Source: Nemertoderma westbladi
Lineage: Eukaryota; Xenacoelomorpha; Nemertodermatida; Nemertodermatidae
Direction: 5' to 3'
DNA: 64,000 nucleotides
Assembly (NCBI GenBank): GCA_032718475.1
Contig: JAUCBJ010004497.1
Span: forward strand, 1 to 64,000
Below, piece after piece: positions 25,301-36,234 of the stretch. Under the pieces are notes generated by a model that was not told where the DNA came from, did not search any database, and saw only the letters and a list, made by a program, of their open reading frames with translations. The number at the start of each line of letters is the position of its first letter. Within the stretch, counting starts at the first letter, position 1. A program made the translations under genes and the position numbers.

Positions 25301-26345
25301 GTGCCTTCTGAATTAAATCCTTCGGATATCCCTTCTAGGGGATGTGATCTTATTAAACTTACTACAAATAGCTTTTACAAACATGGTCCATCATTCTTGC
25401 AAGAACCATAATATTTGTGGCCTTCTGAACCAACTTCCCCTCCACAACTTTTGATAACCAACTCTCAACAATTAAATTCATTTTCAGAGTGTAATTTAAT
25501 TTCCAAGCTCTCGCAACCTGTTCGGGTATTGTCCTGGATAAAGCGTTTTAGTCATAACGCCCATAACCCAAAAGATAAGATAGTGGGTAATCTTTACTAT
25601 TTTGAACTTCGTAAGTCTCTGCATTTCCTTATTCTGTTCGAGCAATATTTGTTTTTCCAATGTGAAATTAATTCCCTGAAATGTAAAATGAATGGTTCTG
25701 TATCTCCTGCTTCTTCTATTCATAAACTTCACCCTATTATTCATAATGACCTACTAGTTATGTCACCACGTACTGGCGAACCATATATAATAATATTGCC
25801 AAATCGAAGTCATTTAACGAAATTAATTGCTATGGACTACCATGCTATGGACTACATGAATTAATGCATCAAGGACCAGATGCGACATTAGCCCAAATTA
25901 GAACAAAATATTGGATTCCTGGTGGCCGTTCACTGGTGCGCCAAATGATTAATAAATGTAATGCTGTAAACGCTATCATGCTCTACCATATATGGCTCCC
26001 GAATCAGAGTTGCAACCATTTCGACGTCAAGCTATTGCTCCTTTCATAGTTTCTGGAATGGATCATTTTGGCCCTATTTATGTAACAGGAGGTGAAAAAG
26101 CACAGTGTCTTCTCTTCACATATTCCTCTACACGAGCTATACATCTAGAACTTGTTGATAATTGTTCAACTCGTGAAACATATTTAGCTATGCGGAGATT
26201 TCTTTCATTGAGAGTACCTACCTTTACTCATATAAGTGTCCATGCATGATCGTCCATGAAATTTCCAAATCACACTGTTACTCATCATTTTACACCAGCA
26301 GGCTTACCCCATTGGGGAGGCTGGTGGGAGAGAATGGTTTGTAGT
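22280..26345 (+). pseudogene. Decayed BEL/Pao gag-pol (LTR retrotransposon)
   Basis: The domains appear in BEL/Pao order. Gag has PKIAPPTFDGEY and a following capsid-like region (about 22280-23340). Zinc knuckles follow (CPICKGKN.., CTNCYGLHKTKDC, CRYCGKRHHS; to about 23450). The aspartic protease contains VYLDDGSKRTYI (about 23760), and the RT motif A is GDIEAAYHQVVLDP (about 24676). RT motif C is IYSDDL (about 24884). RNase H has FCDASMNAYSFLVY and WSDSMCALQWIRDG, with NPSDIPSRG near its end. An integrase remnant has TLAQIRTKYWIPGGRS, GMDHFGPIYV and a closing GLPHWGGWWERMV. Lesions include TAA at 22565, a frameshift near 23254-23344, TGA at 24193 and 24376, a frameshift and deletion near 24620, and damaged integrase metal ligands. 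It cannot encode an active polyprotein. The 3' end is lost near 26345. Confidence 0.93.
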
Positions 26346-26985
26346 CTATGCAGTCTGTTGTAGACGTTGCATGCAATCAGTTATCAGCTGACAGCAGCCA
26401 GCTGATCGGTAGGTTTTGCCCTGCAGCTGAAGGCATTCTCAGGAGGCCAAGCAAGGAAATGTAGACTAAATTCACAATGGGAGACAGAATGAGTCTTGAA
26501 TGAAGAGATAGGTCTGTAGGTAACTAGCCACTGGGAAGCAGCACCACAAACATAGTGGGCTTTTGTGTTTGAATGTAATAATTTCAAGCTTTTGCAAGAC
26601 TGGCCGCAATGGGTGTCTAGCAATTACTTCGAAATGTTTAAACAATTCACGCCAGTCAGTCAGGCAACGTGTCTTGGGCTTGCCGCATTGAGTCATTCCA
26701 GTAACATTTTCATATATTCCGTTGTCGGCAGTGGTTGTCGTTGTCGCATAGCGTTTACACCCTTAATTTGACTTATTGTCAGGTTGTACCAGCTGACCTC
26801 GACTTTTGTTATCTCTACTGCGCTAGCGATACGGGCAAACTGGATTATCCGATGAGCGAGACCCGAGGACTGAAGAATGCATTGAATTTTTTGAGTTAGT
26901 TTGACTGTGGACTTCTATGACATCGATGCCAAGCTGTCAAAGCGAACGTTTTTTTTTAGTACAAGTTTGGTTAAATTTTCTTAAT
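26346..26985. other. No gene recognised
   Basis: Sequence after the truncated integrase. Short frames on both strands have no recognisable domain, and no LTR copy is visible here. Confidence 0.45.
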
Positions 26986-27300
26986 TATTTATTTAAATTT
27001 CTTAAGTACCGATTTTGGGATAGAATTGCTCAATTTTAATCTGTATCTAATAACTGACCCTCGTCCTGCGCGATGGCCCCACGAACGTGTCACACAGCCT
27101 TAGAGTGGAAACAGTTAGATGGATTAGAACCCCCAATGATCGACGAGTATGCAGCTGTGATAACTCCTCAGTCCAAGATGAGACCAATGTGCTTTTAGTT
27201 TGCCCCATATCAAAGCCTATCTATCAAAAATTCCCTAATTTAAATTATACCGATTTAGAGTCACGTTTTAAAATGTTTAACTCAGGTACTGACTTATAAT
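26986..27300 (+). pseudogene. LINE C-terminal fragment
   Basis: The frame at 27087-27299 encodes SLRVETVRWIRTPNDRR, CSCDNSSVQDETNVLLVCP and a short tail. This Arg-x-Cys...Glu-Thr/His..Leu-x-Cys-Pro pattern is common at the C-terminus of LINE ORF2 proteins. The preceding ~100 bp (AAATTTCTTAAGTACCGATT onward) is shared with 53038-53140. No RT core precedes it, so this is a dead 3' fragment. Confidence 0.6.
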
Positions 27301-27545
27301 TATACGCATGAAGTTATGGATTTATTTAAATAGGAATATTTTACATATTTGCAAATTGAGTGTGTTTATATTCGTGTAATAAGCCTACGAATCATATTTA
27401 ACTTGCACTAATTATTGCTTTTGTGCATCGTAGACGGGCCATATAAGCAATCCACTACTACTACTATATTTCGTTACAAAATATGATATTTAGTATTATT
27501 TTGTTTTACAAATAGCAATTTTAGTTATTATTTATTGCAATAGCA

Positions 27546-28806
27546 TTCCTTGTAGTGAGCATGAGCATGAGCGGCAACGTCTATCGTTGGTTTACAAATT
27601 ATTTAACTGGTAGGCGACAACGTGTAAAAATAGGTAATACTTTTTCAAACTACCATCCTATAATATCCGGGATTCCCCAAGGTTCCTGTTGTGGACCTCT
27701 TCTATTTATTATTTTTATTAATGACCTACCAAATAAAATGATCAGCGGTACATCTGCGAAACTGTTTGCTGATGATGCAAAATTATTTTCCGTCATTAAT
27801 TGTGCTAGTGATAGATACACGTTACAGGATAACATTAATATTTTCTCAGATTGGTCCAATTACTGGCAATTGAGTGTTGCCAACGACAAATGTAAGGTTT
27901 TAACAATAAATAGCGGTACTTCAGTATCTCCAATGTATACAATTCACGGCAAATATCTAGACTCTGTGCATGCTTACCGTGATCTTGGTGTAACTATTGA
28001 TAGTAGGCTTAATTTTTCAGAGCATATTTTGAATATTACAGCGTCAGCATATCGGTCTGTTAATAAAATATTTCGGTGTTTTATTACGTCTAACAGAGAA
28101 GCGCTGATTACGGCTTATAAATCATACACTCGGCCCGTTCTAGAATATGCTAGTTGTGTTTGGAATCCATTTACAAAGGGAGTACCTTTCTTTTGTCTAA
28201 CTGATAAACTTGAAGCCGTGCAGCGCTACTTTACAAGGCGTCTGTTTTTTCGTTGTCATCTGGACCCAGATATCCCATATATTGAGAGATTGACATATCT
28301 AGGCCTACAGCCACTAGAACTACGTAGGATACACGCTGACTTGGTATACACTTTTAAGATAATGCACGGTCTAGTTAATCTTAGGTGCAATGACTATTTT
28401 ACCGTAATAAGAAATTGCATTACCAGAGGACATCGTTTCAAAATTCGTGGGTCAAAGTGCAATACAAACTATGTTGAGAACGTATTTTTCAACCGTGTTG
28501 TTAACATATGGAACGATTTACCTACTAATGTGGTGAATAGTCCGTCTCTTAACGATTTTAAGTCGAAATTACTTACTGTGGATTTTAAAAAATATATAAA
28601 ATTTGATCGAAATCTGTAACGTTTAATATTGATTTTAACTATGTTTTATTGAAGTGTATAATTTTACTTAATCTTAGTTTAGCTGGTGCATAAGTCACTT
28701 CGTGTCGTAAATTTTAATGATATAAGTGTGTTGTTTATCAATGTTATGTGTGCTGCACTAGCCGAGGTGTCTCCTCTAATAAAATATCTTATCTTATCTT
28801 ATCTTA
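27546..28806 (+). mobile_element. 5'-truncated LINE (CR1/Jockey-like) with (ATCTT)n tail
   Basis: RT-coding sequence is followed by ~160 bp of untranslated DNA, AATAAAATATC, and a tandem TTATC tail (about 28783-28806). A short-repeat tail is typical of CR1/L2-type LINEs. The 5' end is cut inside the RT domain. Confidence 0.8.
27555..28619 (+). pseudogene. LINE reverse transcriptase, C-terminal two-thirds
   Basis: The ORF opens inside the RT domain with GNVYRWFTNYLTGRRQRV. It continues through motif B (GIPQGSCCGPLLF, about residue 37) and motif C (FADDAKLF, about residue 71), then thumb (VHAYRDLGVTIDSRLNFSEH) and the C-terminal region ending in FNRVVNIWNDLPTNVV. That last motif closes many CR1/Jockey/L2-type ORF2 proteins. 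The Met at 27555 is simply the first ATG after truncation. Endonuclease and motif A are missing, so it is inactive despite the clean reading frame. Confidence 0.88.
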
Positions 28807-28979
28807 GTCTTACTTGCTGCAAGGTATAATTATCGCTGCTAGAAAGACATTGTCTTTGCGAGACAGCCATGCTCGAAATGATAAAGACATTATTGCATCG
28901 TGAATGGCATTTTTTACCTTATAGTTTTTGTTCTTAATTACATATTATATATATATATATTCGAGGTGTTTATTCGCAG

Positions 28980-29137
28980 GTGGATTCTCTATCCTGATGA
29001 ATTCAATGGGACAGCTGACATATTGCAGGAAGGCGACTACTCAACCAGTCAGCTACCTAATACAGCTGGGACACTTAGTTCCTTGAGACTCATTCCACAG
29101 AACGGAATGGTATTGTTTAACGGAACTTTCTATACCG
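28980..29137 (+). CDS. Candidate exon: beta/gamma-crystallin-type Greek-key motif
   Basis: The exon follows a pyrimidine-rich stretch and an acceptor AG (28978-28979) and precedes a donor-like GTAATT (29138). It encodes WILYPDEFNGTADILQEGDY, later LSSLRLIP, then MVLFNGTFYTG. This matches the crystallin Greek-key pattern (aromatic-x-Leu-Tyr..Asn-x-Gly....GDY....SLR-x-I), with the start of a second motif after it. Beta/gamma-crystallin domains are often calcium-binding structural folds in invertebrates. I see no other exons nearby, so it may be one exon of a host gene whose remainder lies beyond inserted elements, or a stranded pseudo-exon. Confidence 0.55.
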
Positions 29138-29145
29138 GTAATTAA

Positions 29146-29785
29146 TTACCACATATTAAGTAATGAGTAACTGATTAATAATTTAACATTATGCTGTTAG
29201 ATAAATATAATGTCTTATAAAATATAAGACATTATTATACCTTATAAAATGTCTTATAAATAATATAATTTTATATTGCGAAATTTTTAGATACTTCTCC
29301 ATTGAGTATTTATGCGTAGGGCCTATATCAAAAGCAGAACATGTACAAAAATTAATTCATCTGATGCATTAAAATGACCAGCAGAAAGAATGTGACACTG
29401 AGTAGTGTGTGGTTTAGGCTATACTTTATGATCTTCAGACTCCAAATGACCTTAAAGAGTCATATATTTGCATTAACACTAAAAACAAAATATTATAAAT
29501 TATCGCATTTCTTTAGAAATTGATGTTTTCCCCTCTTTAGGTATTCGAACAAGCAATTGGACAAGCAATTAAAATTGTGGCGATAAAAAGTAGCCTATTT
29601 TTTCGTCAATAATTCTTCCATCAAATTGATTAATTATAATTTATCCTAGTTAAATTCATTGCAACTTCTTTCATCCCATTCCTTGCTTTGTTAGCATTGA
29701 TTTTTCTTCACCCAACTTCCTCAAACAATCATATCCCACCGCGTTTTTGCTTCAGCTCATCCCAATTACGGCTTTTGGACCCTGT
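29146..29785. other. No gene recognised apart from a hairpin
   Basis: AT-rich sequence after the crystallin-like exon. I see no convincing further exon with flanking splice sites. Confidence 0.4.
29209..29233. repeat. Perfect 11-bp hairpin
   Basis: AATGTCTTATA (29209-29219) pairs exactly with TATAAGACATT (29223-29233) over a 3-base loop. The motif TGTCTTATAAA recurs just after. It may be a small AT-rich inverted repeat. Confidence 0.6.
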
Positions 29786-29789
29786 ATCA

Positions 29790-30833
29790 GTGAGTTCATT
29801 GAAATGTCAGAATGTTTTGAGCTCATTCATGTACAGGACAAACAGAGTCCCACAAGAAATGAAAACGAATAAGTTGGTCCCAATTCCCAAGAAGGGCAAC
29901 TTAACCCTCGATGTTTCTACCATGGGGCCCATTATGACACTTTAGAAGGATAATTGAAGAGTTATCAAAAAAGAATTCCTGATCTGTATTATGCCGTCTT
30001 TTAAGGGTCATAATTCAGTAAATAACATAACCTATTACTTGAGCACGTTTGCGGATGCTATTCAGATGATGGGAGTGTGAATGTTCATACTAATGATTCT
30101 AAATTGATCCTTACAGCAAAATCTCTCATGGCATGGCTTTATGGATTATTTAGAGATTGCAAAACTGTTAACTGTAACTGTCGCATTCAGTATTCTACCT
30201 GTGCGAATCAGATGATGATTCCTCATCATATTACTAACAAAGAGGATTGTAATTTGTTAACTCTAAATAGCATTCTGGGATCAGGGTCTATCTTCGGAAT
30301 AATGCGATATGGATAAGATGATACTCTGCTTATTACGAAATTGTTAACTGTGTTAAGGCTTTTGTGACTAAAAACAGGATTTCTAATCTAATGACAGGGT
30401 ATTGCCTGATAACTTTATAGAAGTAAAAGTGTCTGAGTCTGTACTCCCAGATATTCCCATTGGCGATATCTCCTTTGCAGAAGTGAAGGCTGCTGCAAAG
30501 AGCATTAAGACCAATCGTGCCAGTGGAGTAGATGGAGTTCCCCCTGAGGTCTTTAAAATACCTGAGTGTTTAAAGCTCATCTATCCCATCATAGTAGACA
30601 TGTACCGAACAACAAGAGTCCCACAAGAAATGAAAACAAATAAGTTGGTGCCAGCTCCCAATAAGGGCAACCTAACACTCTATGGTTCTTTTCGGGGAAT
30701 CTCAAAGCTATACAATAGGATTCTATTAAATCCCATCAGGGATCCCATTGAGAGACTGCTCCGTGGAAATCAGAATGGGTTCCGTAAAGGTCGTGGGACC
30801 ATGGAGCCCATTTTACAATACAAAGTACAATAA
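29790..30833 (+). pseudogene. Two fragments of an RTE-like LINE reverse transcriptase
   Basis: The segment at 29810-29945 encodes MYRTNRVPQEMKTNKLVPIP then KKGNLTL. The frame at 30402-30833 encodes SIKTNRASGVDGVPPEVFK, TTRVPQEMKTNKLVPAPNKG, FRGISKLYNRILLNPIRDPI and GNQNGFRKGRGTMEPIL. Both copies share the VPQEMKTNKLVP phrase. The second represents the RT region before motif A, and the catalytic motifs are missing. The first has an internal deletion and stops. They are dead fragments of the same or closely related LINEs. Confidence 0.8.
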
Positions 30834-31134
30834 AGCCACTACTATATTCAATATTAGTGTATACATGTATACCTACCGGTATGTAGCTGCTTAACTCCGA
30901 GGGTCTGACAGCTATTATTGGGCATTGCTCATAATCTAGTATAACACTGCGATGATGCTGCTAATATATAACAAATAATAAATAATATACGAACTGATAT
31001 CCAATATCAGCTTATGTACATGGCAAACGTAGGCAGCGAATCAAACTCGATGTAATATATAAGCCTTAGAATACCACCAACTGAATCAAGGAACCAAAAT
31101 ACCGGTACCGGTACCGGAAACCCAAACAAAAATT
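30834..31134. other. Probable 5' untranslated region of the following LINE
   Basis: No coding. Contains a run of overlapping CCGGTA repeats near 31100-31117; a similar GGTACCGTACCG cluster occurs at about 32127-32150 between the two LINE ORFs. Confidence 0.35.
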
Positions 31135-32100
31135 ATGCCGAAGCGAAGTGGAGAACAGAAATCAAAAGTGACAGGTAACCTCAGTAAATCGTTTTCTAAT
31201 GAAATGAATCAAATTCTAGGATTAGAGGAAAATTTAACATCTTTTGAAGACAGAATTGAGAAGATTATTATATCGAAACTAGGTGAATATACACAGGGTA
31301 TATCCAGCTCCCCGGATGAACCAAATCCAGCAAATTTATCCACGAAAGCATCTACTGCCGGGGAACCAGTCACACCGTTGTTATCGGCTAAGCAGAGAGC
31401 ATCATTGATTTCGAGTATAAAGGAAAATGTGAACTACGAGCTGGAGAAGATACGGGAATCCATCAATGAAATCAAGAATACGCTACAAAATCAACAGGAT
31501 GTTCTTAGCCGTCGACAAGATGATATTGAACAATATTCGCGAAGGAATTGTATAATTATCCATGGAGTCGCACATGAACCACGGGAAAAAACGGAAAATG
31601 ATACATGGGCCGTTGTCCAGCAATTCTTCCTACAGCAGTTGGACCTTACTGTGGAGGAATGGGAAGTAGATCGTTGCCATCGACTTACAACTACTATTCG
31701 CAAAGTTGGTTCATCTGTTCCTAGAATGTCGAAAGAAATCACTCCTCCAATTATTGTGAAATTGTGCCGCTACCGTTTCCGTGCTCGCATCTTCTCAGCT
31801 GTTCGCCGTTTGAAGGGCTCACCATTCTTTATAACAGAGTGCCTAACGAGATACCGCCAAACGATCCTAAAGAAGTCAAGGGAAATTGGGATAGCATGGT
31901 CACGAGACGGACGTATATTTGGAATTGACAAAAATGATCGTCGGTTTGAGATTTCTACTACTGAAGATACTAAGTTGATGAAAACGTTCACAAGGCAAGA
32001 GCGTCTATCAAGAAATGAGAAGCGACAGACTGCCACAGTTGTAGAATCCCCACGTTCAGAAAATGATCCAATGTTTCTAGGCTTCGCTCCTACTGAGTAA
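31135..32100 (+). CDS. LINE ORF1 protein (coiled coil + RRM-like RNA-binding)
   Basis: A 321-residue protein. The N-terminus is Ser/Glu-rich. A coiled-coil stretch (SSIKENVNYELEKIRESINE, about residues 90-130) leads into RRNCIIIHGVAHEPR, an RRM-like core as in L1-type ORF1 proteins. VDRCHRL, PPIIVKLCRYRFRARIF and FITECLTRYRQTILKKSREI follow, and resemble the C-terminal domain of the same family. Such proteins trimerise and coat the element RNA as a chaperone in the ribonucleoprotein. The ORF is unbroken and starts at the first Met in a clear open frame. The next ORF is the endonuclease/RT. Confidence 0.85.
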   Translation: MPKRSGEQKSKVTGNLSKSFSNEMNQILGLEENLTSFEDRIEKIIISKLGEYTQGISSSPDEPNPANLSTKASTAGEPVTPLLSAKQRASLISSIKENVNYELEKIRESINEIKNTLQNQQDVLSRRQDDIEQYSRRNCIIIHGVAHEPREKTENDTWAVVQQFFLQQLDLTVEEWEVDRCHRLTTTIRKVGSSVPRMSKEITPPIIVKLCRYRFRARIFSAVRRLKGSPFFITECLTRYRQTILKKSREIGIAWSRDGRIFGIDKNDRRFEISTTEDTKLMKTFTRQERLSRNEKRQTATVVESPRSENDPMFLGFAPTE

Positions 32101-32722
32101 TCATTTATAGTATAGCTATAGACCATGCCGGTACCGTACCGTACCGGAAGAGAAACACGTTTTGAGTTGATTTATAAGGATTTGATTCAGTTTTGTGTTA
32201 ACTTTTTTCAGTATAAAACTTTCTTTCAATTTTTCAGGAATTCATAGTTTAATGCCATGTTTCATAAACTGGTGGCACCATCCCGACCTATAATCCCCTA
32301 ACTATATTCCCATCCCTTTTTTTTTACAAACCATTTGATTGGGGATATAAAGTACATAAACAAACATACAACATATATATATATTATATATATACATGTA
32401 CTTAAATATATTGGGCAAATTTATTTGTCCAAAATCGCCGTCACCCTGCAACATTTTGTAGAGCTTGCTTTTAGTACTTTTGTTTTGCTTTTTGTTTTTG
32501 TTGTTTGGACTTTGACTCATTCAAACTGTTCTTTATAGGTATCTGTAGTTTACTTTCTTATTTAGTTAGTCTCAGTAGGAAGGCCTAATTATATTGCATG
32601 ACTTCCTATATTCAGTAGTGTAGATAAAAATCACACCTAAATTTTTCTAGTTGTAGTTGTTCCTCCTCTATACATTTTTTAGAGGGGATTTGCTTTCATC
32701 TTTAAACTGGTACCAACTTCAA

Positions 32723-35700
32723 ATGCTCGAGAAATGCCAAAAATGTACTAAAAATATAAATTCTAACAATAAGAAAGTATTACACTGTTGGATATGTAAC
32801 GCAAAATATCACGTTAAGTGTTTTTCCTTAATAAAAAAAGATATTGATTTTTTTCTTTCGAATTCACGATGGATCTGTACAAATTGTATTGTTAATATTT
32901 TTCCCTTTCAAAACATTGAAGACGATTCAGAATATTTATTATCAATTAATGACTATCGTCTACCATCCATTATAAATAGAGATCTATTAAATTCTAGTAT
33001 AGCGAACTTTTTCACCACAGATGAAAGAGATGGAAATGGAGTAGATGGACAGCTGGACCCAGACACTAATTTTTATCATAATATTAAATGCGACTACCAT
33101 TCTGATTTTTCACTTCTTAATAATTCTTCTAAATTTTCCTTTATGCACACCAATATTCGTAGTCTCAACAAGAATTTAGATAATCTCGCATACATGCTAC
33201 AATGCATATCTGAGCCCCCACGAATTATTGGCATAACTGAAACTTGGCAAAATAATCTCAATCATGATTCCTTTGCCTTAAAAAACTACGACTTTGAATA
33301 TGATTATAGAAAAAATCAAAATGGTGGTGGAACTGGTATATATATTCATAATTCGCTTAATTATATTAAGCGAAATGATCTCAATATATTCAATTCAGGC
33401 CTGTTTGAATCTACATTTATAGAATGGCAACGAGGGTCTAATAAAAATATTATATTTGGTTGCATTTATCGCCCGCCTAACTCAGATTTGGAGGAATTTC
33501 TCAAATTACTCAGTTCAACCTTAACAAAAATCAACAATGAAGGTAAAATTTGTTATCTTATGGGTGATTTCAACATAAATATACTGCATATAAACACATC
33601 ACCAATAGCGCATACATTTTTTGAAACCATATCATCTCACTGTTTTTTGCCCGTAATAAATAAGCCTACGCGAATAACAGACACGACCTCAACCGCAATA
33701 GACAACATTCTAACAAATGATTATTCAACTATTTGCGAATCAGGTATAATTATAGCAGATATATCTGACCACCTTCCTATTTTTGCAATCTGTGATATTG
33801 CGCTTAATTCCGTACCACCACCACCAAATTTCTACACTAAAAGGGACACCTCCGATTCTAATATAAATAAATTTTTGAACGCTCTTGGCAATAAATCAAA
33901 ACATAATGAATGGGAAACAATCCTGAATGAAACCGATGCAACTGAAGCGTACAACAAGTTTATATCAGAATACCAAAATTTATTTGTGCTAAACTTTCCA
34001 TTTAAACAATTTAAATTAATAAACATTGAAAAACCATGGATAACAAATTCTATTTATGCTTGTATCAAAAGGAAACAAAAATTATTTTCCTCATTCATAA
34101 AAACTAAAACGGAAGAAACAAAGACATCTTACACGAAATATAAAAATTTACTAACAACTTTAATCCGAAACTCAAAAAAACGTCATTTTTCACATCTCTT
34201 TGAAAAATTTAAATATAATATTAGTCAAACCTGGAATACTATAAAAGTACTTACTAATAGGAACAAGTCGTCTAGCTATCCATCTACTTTCCTAGTCAGG
34301 TCAAAATTGGAGGAAGATGAATATTGTATTTCAAATGCATTTAATAACCACTATGTATCTGTCGGAGAAAAACTTGCAAGTAAAATTCCAACTACAGATA
34401 GACCCGTGGCCACATTCCTGAAAAACCCAACCCTAAATTCAATGTTTTTGGATACCATTTCTGAAAATGATTTACTGAAATGTGCAATGTCTTTGAATAA
34501 TAAAAAGTCAATCGGGCTTGATGGCGTTGATCCAGTATTAGCACGGTCAGCACTTCCAAAAATTGCAACTCCCTTAACGCACATAATTAATTTATCTTTA
34601 CTCACAGGTGTTGTGCCAGACCAATTAAAATGCGCTAAAGTTGTACCAGTATTTAAAAGGGGTAATAAAAATATAATAACAAACTATCGTCCAATTAGCG
34701 TACTACCATATTTCTCAAAAATCCTTGAAAAAATTGTAAGCATACAACTCCTCGAATTTATTAAAAGAGAAAAAATATTAACCTCAAAACAGTTTGGCTT
34801 CCAAACTAAAAAATCAACTGAAACTGCGCTTTCATCTCTGTTACATGACCTTTTGACTGAAAACGAGAATAATAATATCACTGTGGGTCTGTTCCTGGAC
34901 CTCTCTAAGGCGTTTGATACTGTCAACCATAAAATATTAATTCAAAAACTCGAACACTACGGTATTCGTGGGACGCCTTTGGATTGGTTCAGGAGCTACC
35001 TAACAGATCGTCGGCAAAAAGTGCTATTTAAATCGACCCTATCAAATTCTAGTACAATAACTTGTGGCGTTCCACAAGGGTCTATTCTTGGACCGGTACT
35101 ATTTCTGATTTATATTAATGATATTACAGAATGTTCATCCATTCTAAATTTTGTTCTTTTTGCCGATGACACGAATATTTTCCACTCAGGATCTGACTTA
35201 AATATACTCATAGATCAACTTAACAGCGAATTACTTAATATATATAAATGGCTTGCAACAAATAAACTATCCCTAAATTTAGATAAAACTAAGTTTATAA
35301 TATTTTCTACTAAACAATACAGCTGGGCAAACAAACACATTTTGATTAACGGAAACTTAATCGAAAAAGTAAATGAAATGAAATTTCTTGGAATTATTAT
35401 AAGTAGTGATTTAAAATGGAACAAGCATATTCAATACATACGACTAAAAATAGCTAAAAATGTGGGAATTCTTGGTAAACTTAAACATTTCATCCCGTAC
35501 AAAATTCGCCTGACATTATACCACACACTGATCCGCCCATATCTCACATTCGCACTTACGGTATGGGGCAATGGTGCCAGTTCAAATAGTACAGCTACAA
35601 ATTCATTACTTATTTTACAAAAAAGGGCAATTCGCTACATACACTTAAAACATTCACAATACCATACAGAGGAACTCATGAAAACCCAGAACGAATTAAC

Positions 35701-35998
35701 ACTATCTAATATATATAAATATCAATGTTTACTTTTCATGTACAAATCTATTAATGGAAAACTAGATCTTCCAGAAAATTTAAAATCTATTTTAATAGTA
35801 AATCGACAGTTTCACAATTACAACACTCGTACAATGTACAATATTCATCTTCCTCTATATCGCAAATCATTAACTCAAACTGCAGTAACTTACCAAGGCC
35901 CACTATACTGGAATGACCTTCTCCCTGAAATACGCAGATCTCCTACATTAAATCAATTCAAAAATAATCTCAAGGGGGGGGGGGGGGGGGGGGGTTGA
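32723..35998 (+). CDS. LINE ORF2: PHD-like finger, APE endonuclease, reverse transcriptase
   Basis: I prefer the Met at 32723 (MLEKCQKCTKNI) over the upstream 32657, because the finger begins there. Numbering below counts from 32657. A Cys/His finger (CQKC, CWIC, HVKC, CTNC; about 28-78) is followed by an AP-endonuclease domain (about 155-380). It contains MHTNIRSLNKN, IIGITETW, GDFNINIL and ISDHLPIF. The RT region (about 640-900) contains NYRPISVLPYFSKILEKI, FLDLSKAFDTVNH, CGVPQGSILGPVLF and FADDTNIF. A thumb and C-terminal domain ends with GPLYWNDLLPEIRRSPTLNQ. The protein would nick target DNA and prime cDNA synthesis. The reading frame is intact for over 1090 codons, but its last residues are poly-Gly from the G-run, so the natural C-terminus is lost. 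Confidence 0.93.
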   Translation: MLEKCQKCTKNINSNNKKVLHCWICNAKYHVKCFSLIKKDIDFFLSNSRWICTNCIVNIFPFQNIEDDSEYLLSINDYRLPSIINRDLLNSSIANFFTTDERDGNGVDGQLDPDTNFYHNIKCDYHSDFSLLNNSSKFSFMHTNIRSLNKNLDNLAYMLQCISEPPRIIGITETWQNNLNHDSFALKNYDFEYDYRKNQNGGGTGIYIHNSLNYIKRNDLNIFNSGLFESTFIEWQRGSNKNIIFGCIYRPPNSDLEEFLKLLSSTLTKINNEGKICYLMGDFNINILHINTSPIAHTFFETISSHCFLPVINKPTRITDTTSTAIDNILTNDYSTICESGIIIADISDHLPIFAICDIALNSVPPPPNFYTKRDTSDSNINKFLNALGNKSKHNEWETILNETDATEAYNKFISEYQNLFVLNFPFKQFKLINIEKPWITNSIYACIKRKQKLFSSFIKTKTEETKTSYTKYKNLLTTLIRNSKKRHFSHLFEKFKYNISQTWNTIKVLTNRNKSSSYPSTFLVRSKLEEDEYCISNAFNNHYVSVGEKLASKIPTTDRPVATFLKNPTLNSMFLDTISENDLLKCAMSLNNKKSIGLDGVDPVLARSALPKIATPLTHIINLSLLTGVVPDQLKCAKVVPVFKRGNKNIITNYRPISVLPYFSKILEKIVSIQLLEFIKREKILTSKQFGFQTKKSTETALSSLLHDLLTENENNNITVGLFLDLSKAFDTVNHKILIQKLEHYGIRGTPLDWFRSYLTDRRQKVLFKSTLSNSSTITCGVPQGSILGPVLFLIYINDITECSSILNFVLFADDTNIFHSGSDLNILIDQLNSELLNIYKWLATNKLSLNLDKTKFIIFSTKQYSWANKHILINGNLIEKVNEMKFLGIIISSDLKWNKHIQYIRLKIAKNVGILGKLKHFIPYKIRLTLYHTLIRPYLTFALTVWGNGASSNSTATNSLLILQKRAIRYIHLKHSQYHTEELMKTQNELTLSNIYKYQCLLFMYKSINGKLDLPENLKSILIVNRQFHNYNTRTMYNIHLPLYRKSLTQTAVTYQGPLYWNDLLPEIRRSPTLNQFKNNLKGGGGGGG
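35974..35994. repeat. 21-base G-run truncating LINE ORF2
   Basis: An uninterrupted run of 21 G falls exactly where the LINE coding sequence loses homology. Similar G/C-runs occur near 1240, 11230, 16434, 19404 and 57722. Confidence 0.9.
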
Positions 35999-36234
35999 TG
36001 AAACGTGGCTGTTAATGTTAAACGTGAATGAATTAATATCATAAAGTAGTATTGAGCATTACGCACAACCATAATAGATTAGATAGAGAATTGGGAATGT
36101 GAAGGCCCTTGTTTTCACGTGACTGCCATGTCATATTATGATGTAATGTATATCCACCATCTCTGAACTTGGGAGAAACGAAATTGCGACAACTATGGAG
36201 AATCGGGAAGCCTGGAAGGATCTCATTTCCACTG
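35999..36234. other. Short unassigned spacer
   Basis: Between the LINE and the compound LTR element. No gene seen. Confidence 0.4.

Larger units (their letters stand above)
31080..35998 (+). mobile_element. Near-complete two-ORF LINE (CR1/Jockey-like)
   Basis: ORF1 (31135-32100) and ORF2 (32723-35998) lie in the same orientation with a ~620-bp spacer, and neither has a premature stop. ORF2 ends abruptly in a 21-base G-run (35974-35994) rather than in a normal C-terminus plus 3' UTR, so the true 3' end is missing or has been replaced. The element boundaries are approximate. Confidence 0.85.

Noticed and set aside
22280-26345. Separate small genes in the individual open frames of this stretch
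   Set aside because: Domains follow one BEL/Pao polyprotein in order and are separated only by stops and frameshifts, so they are one decayed gene.
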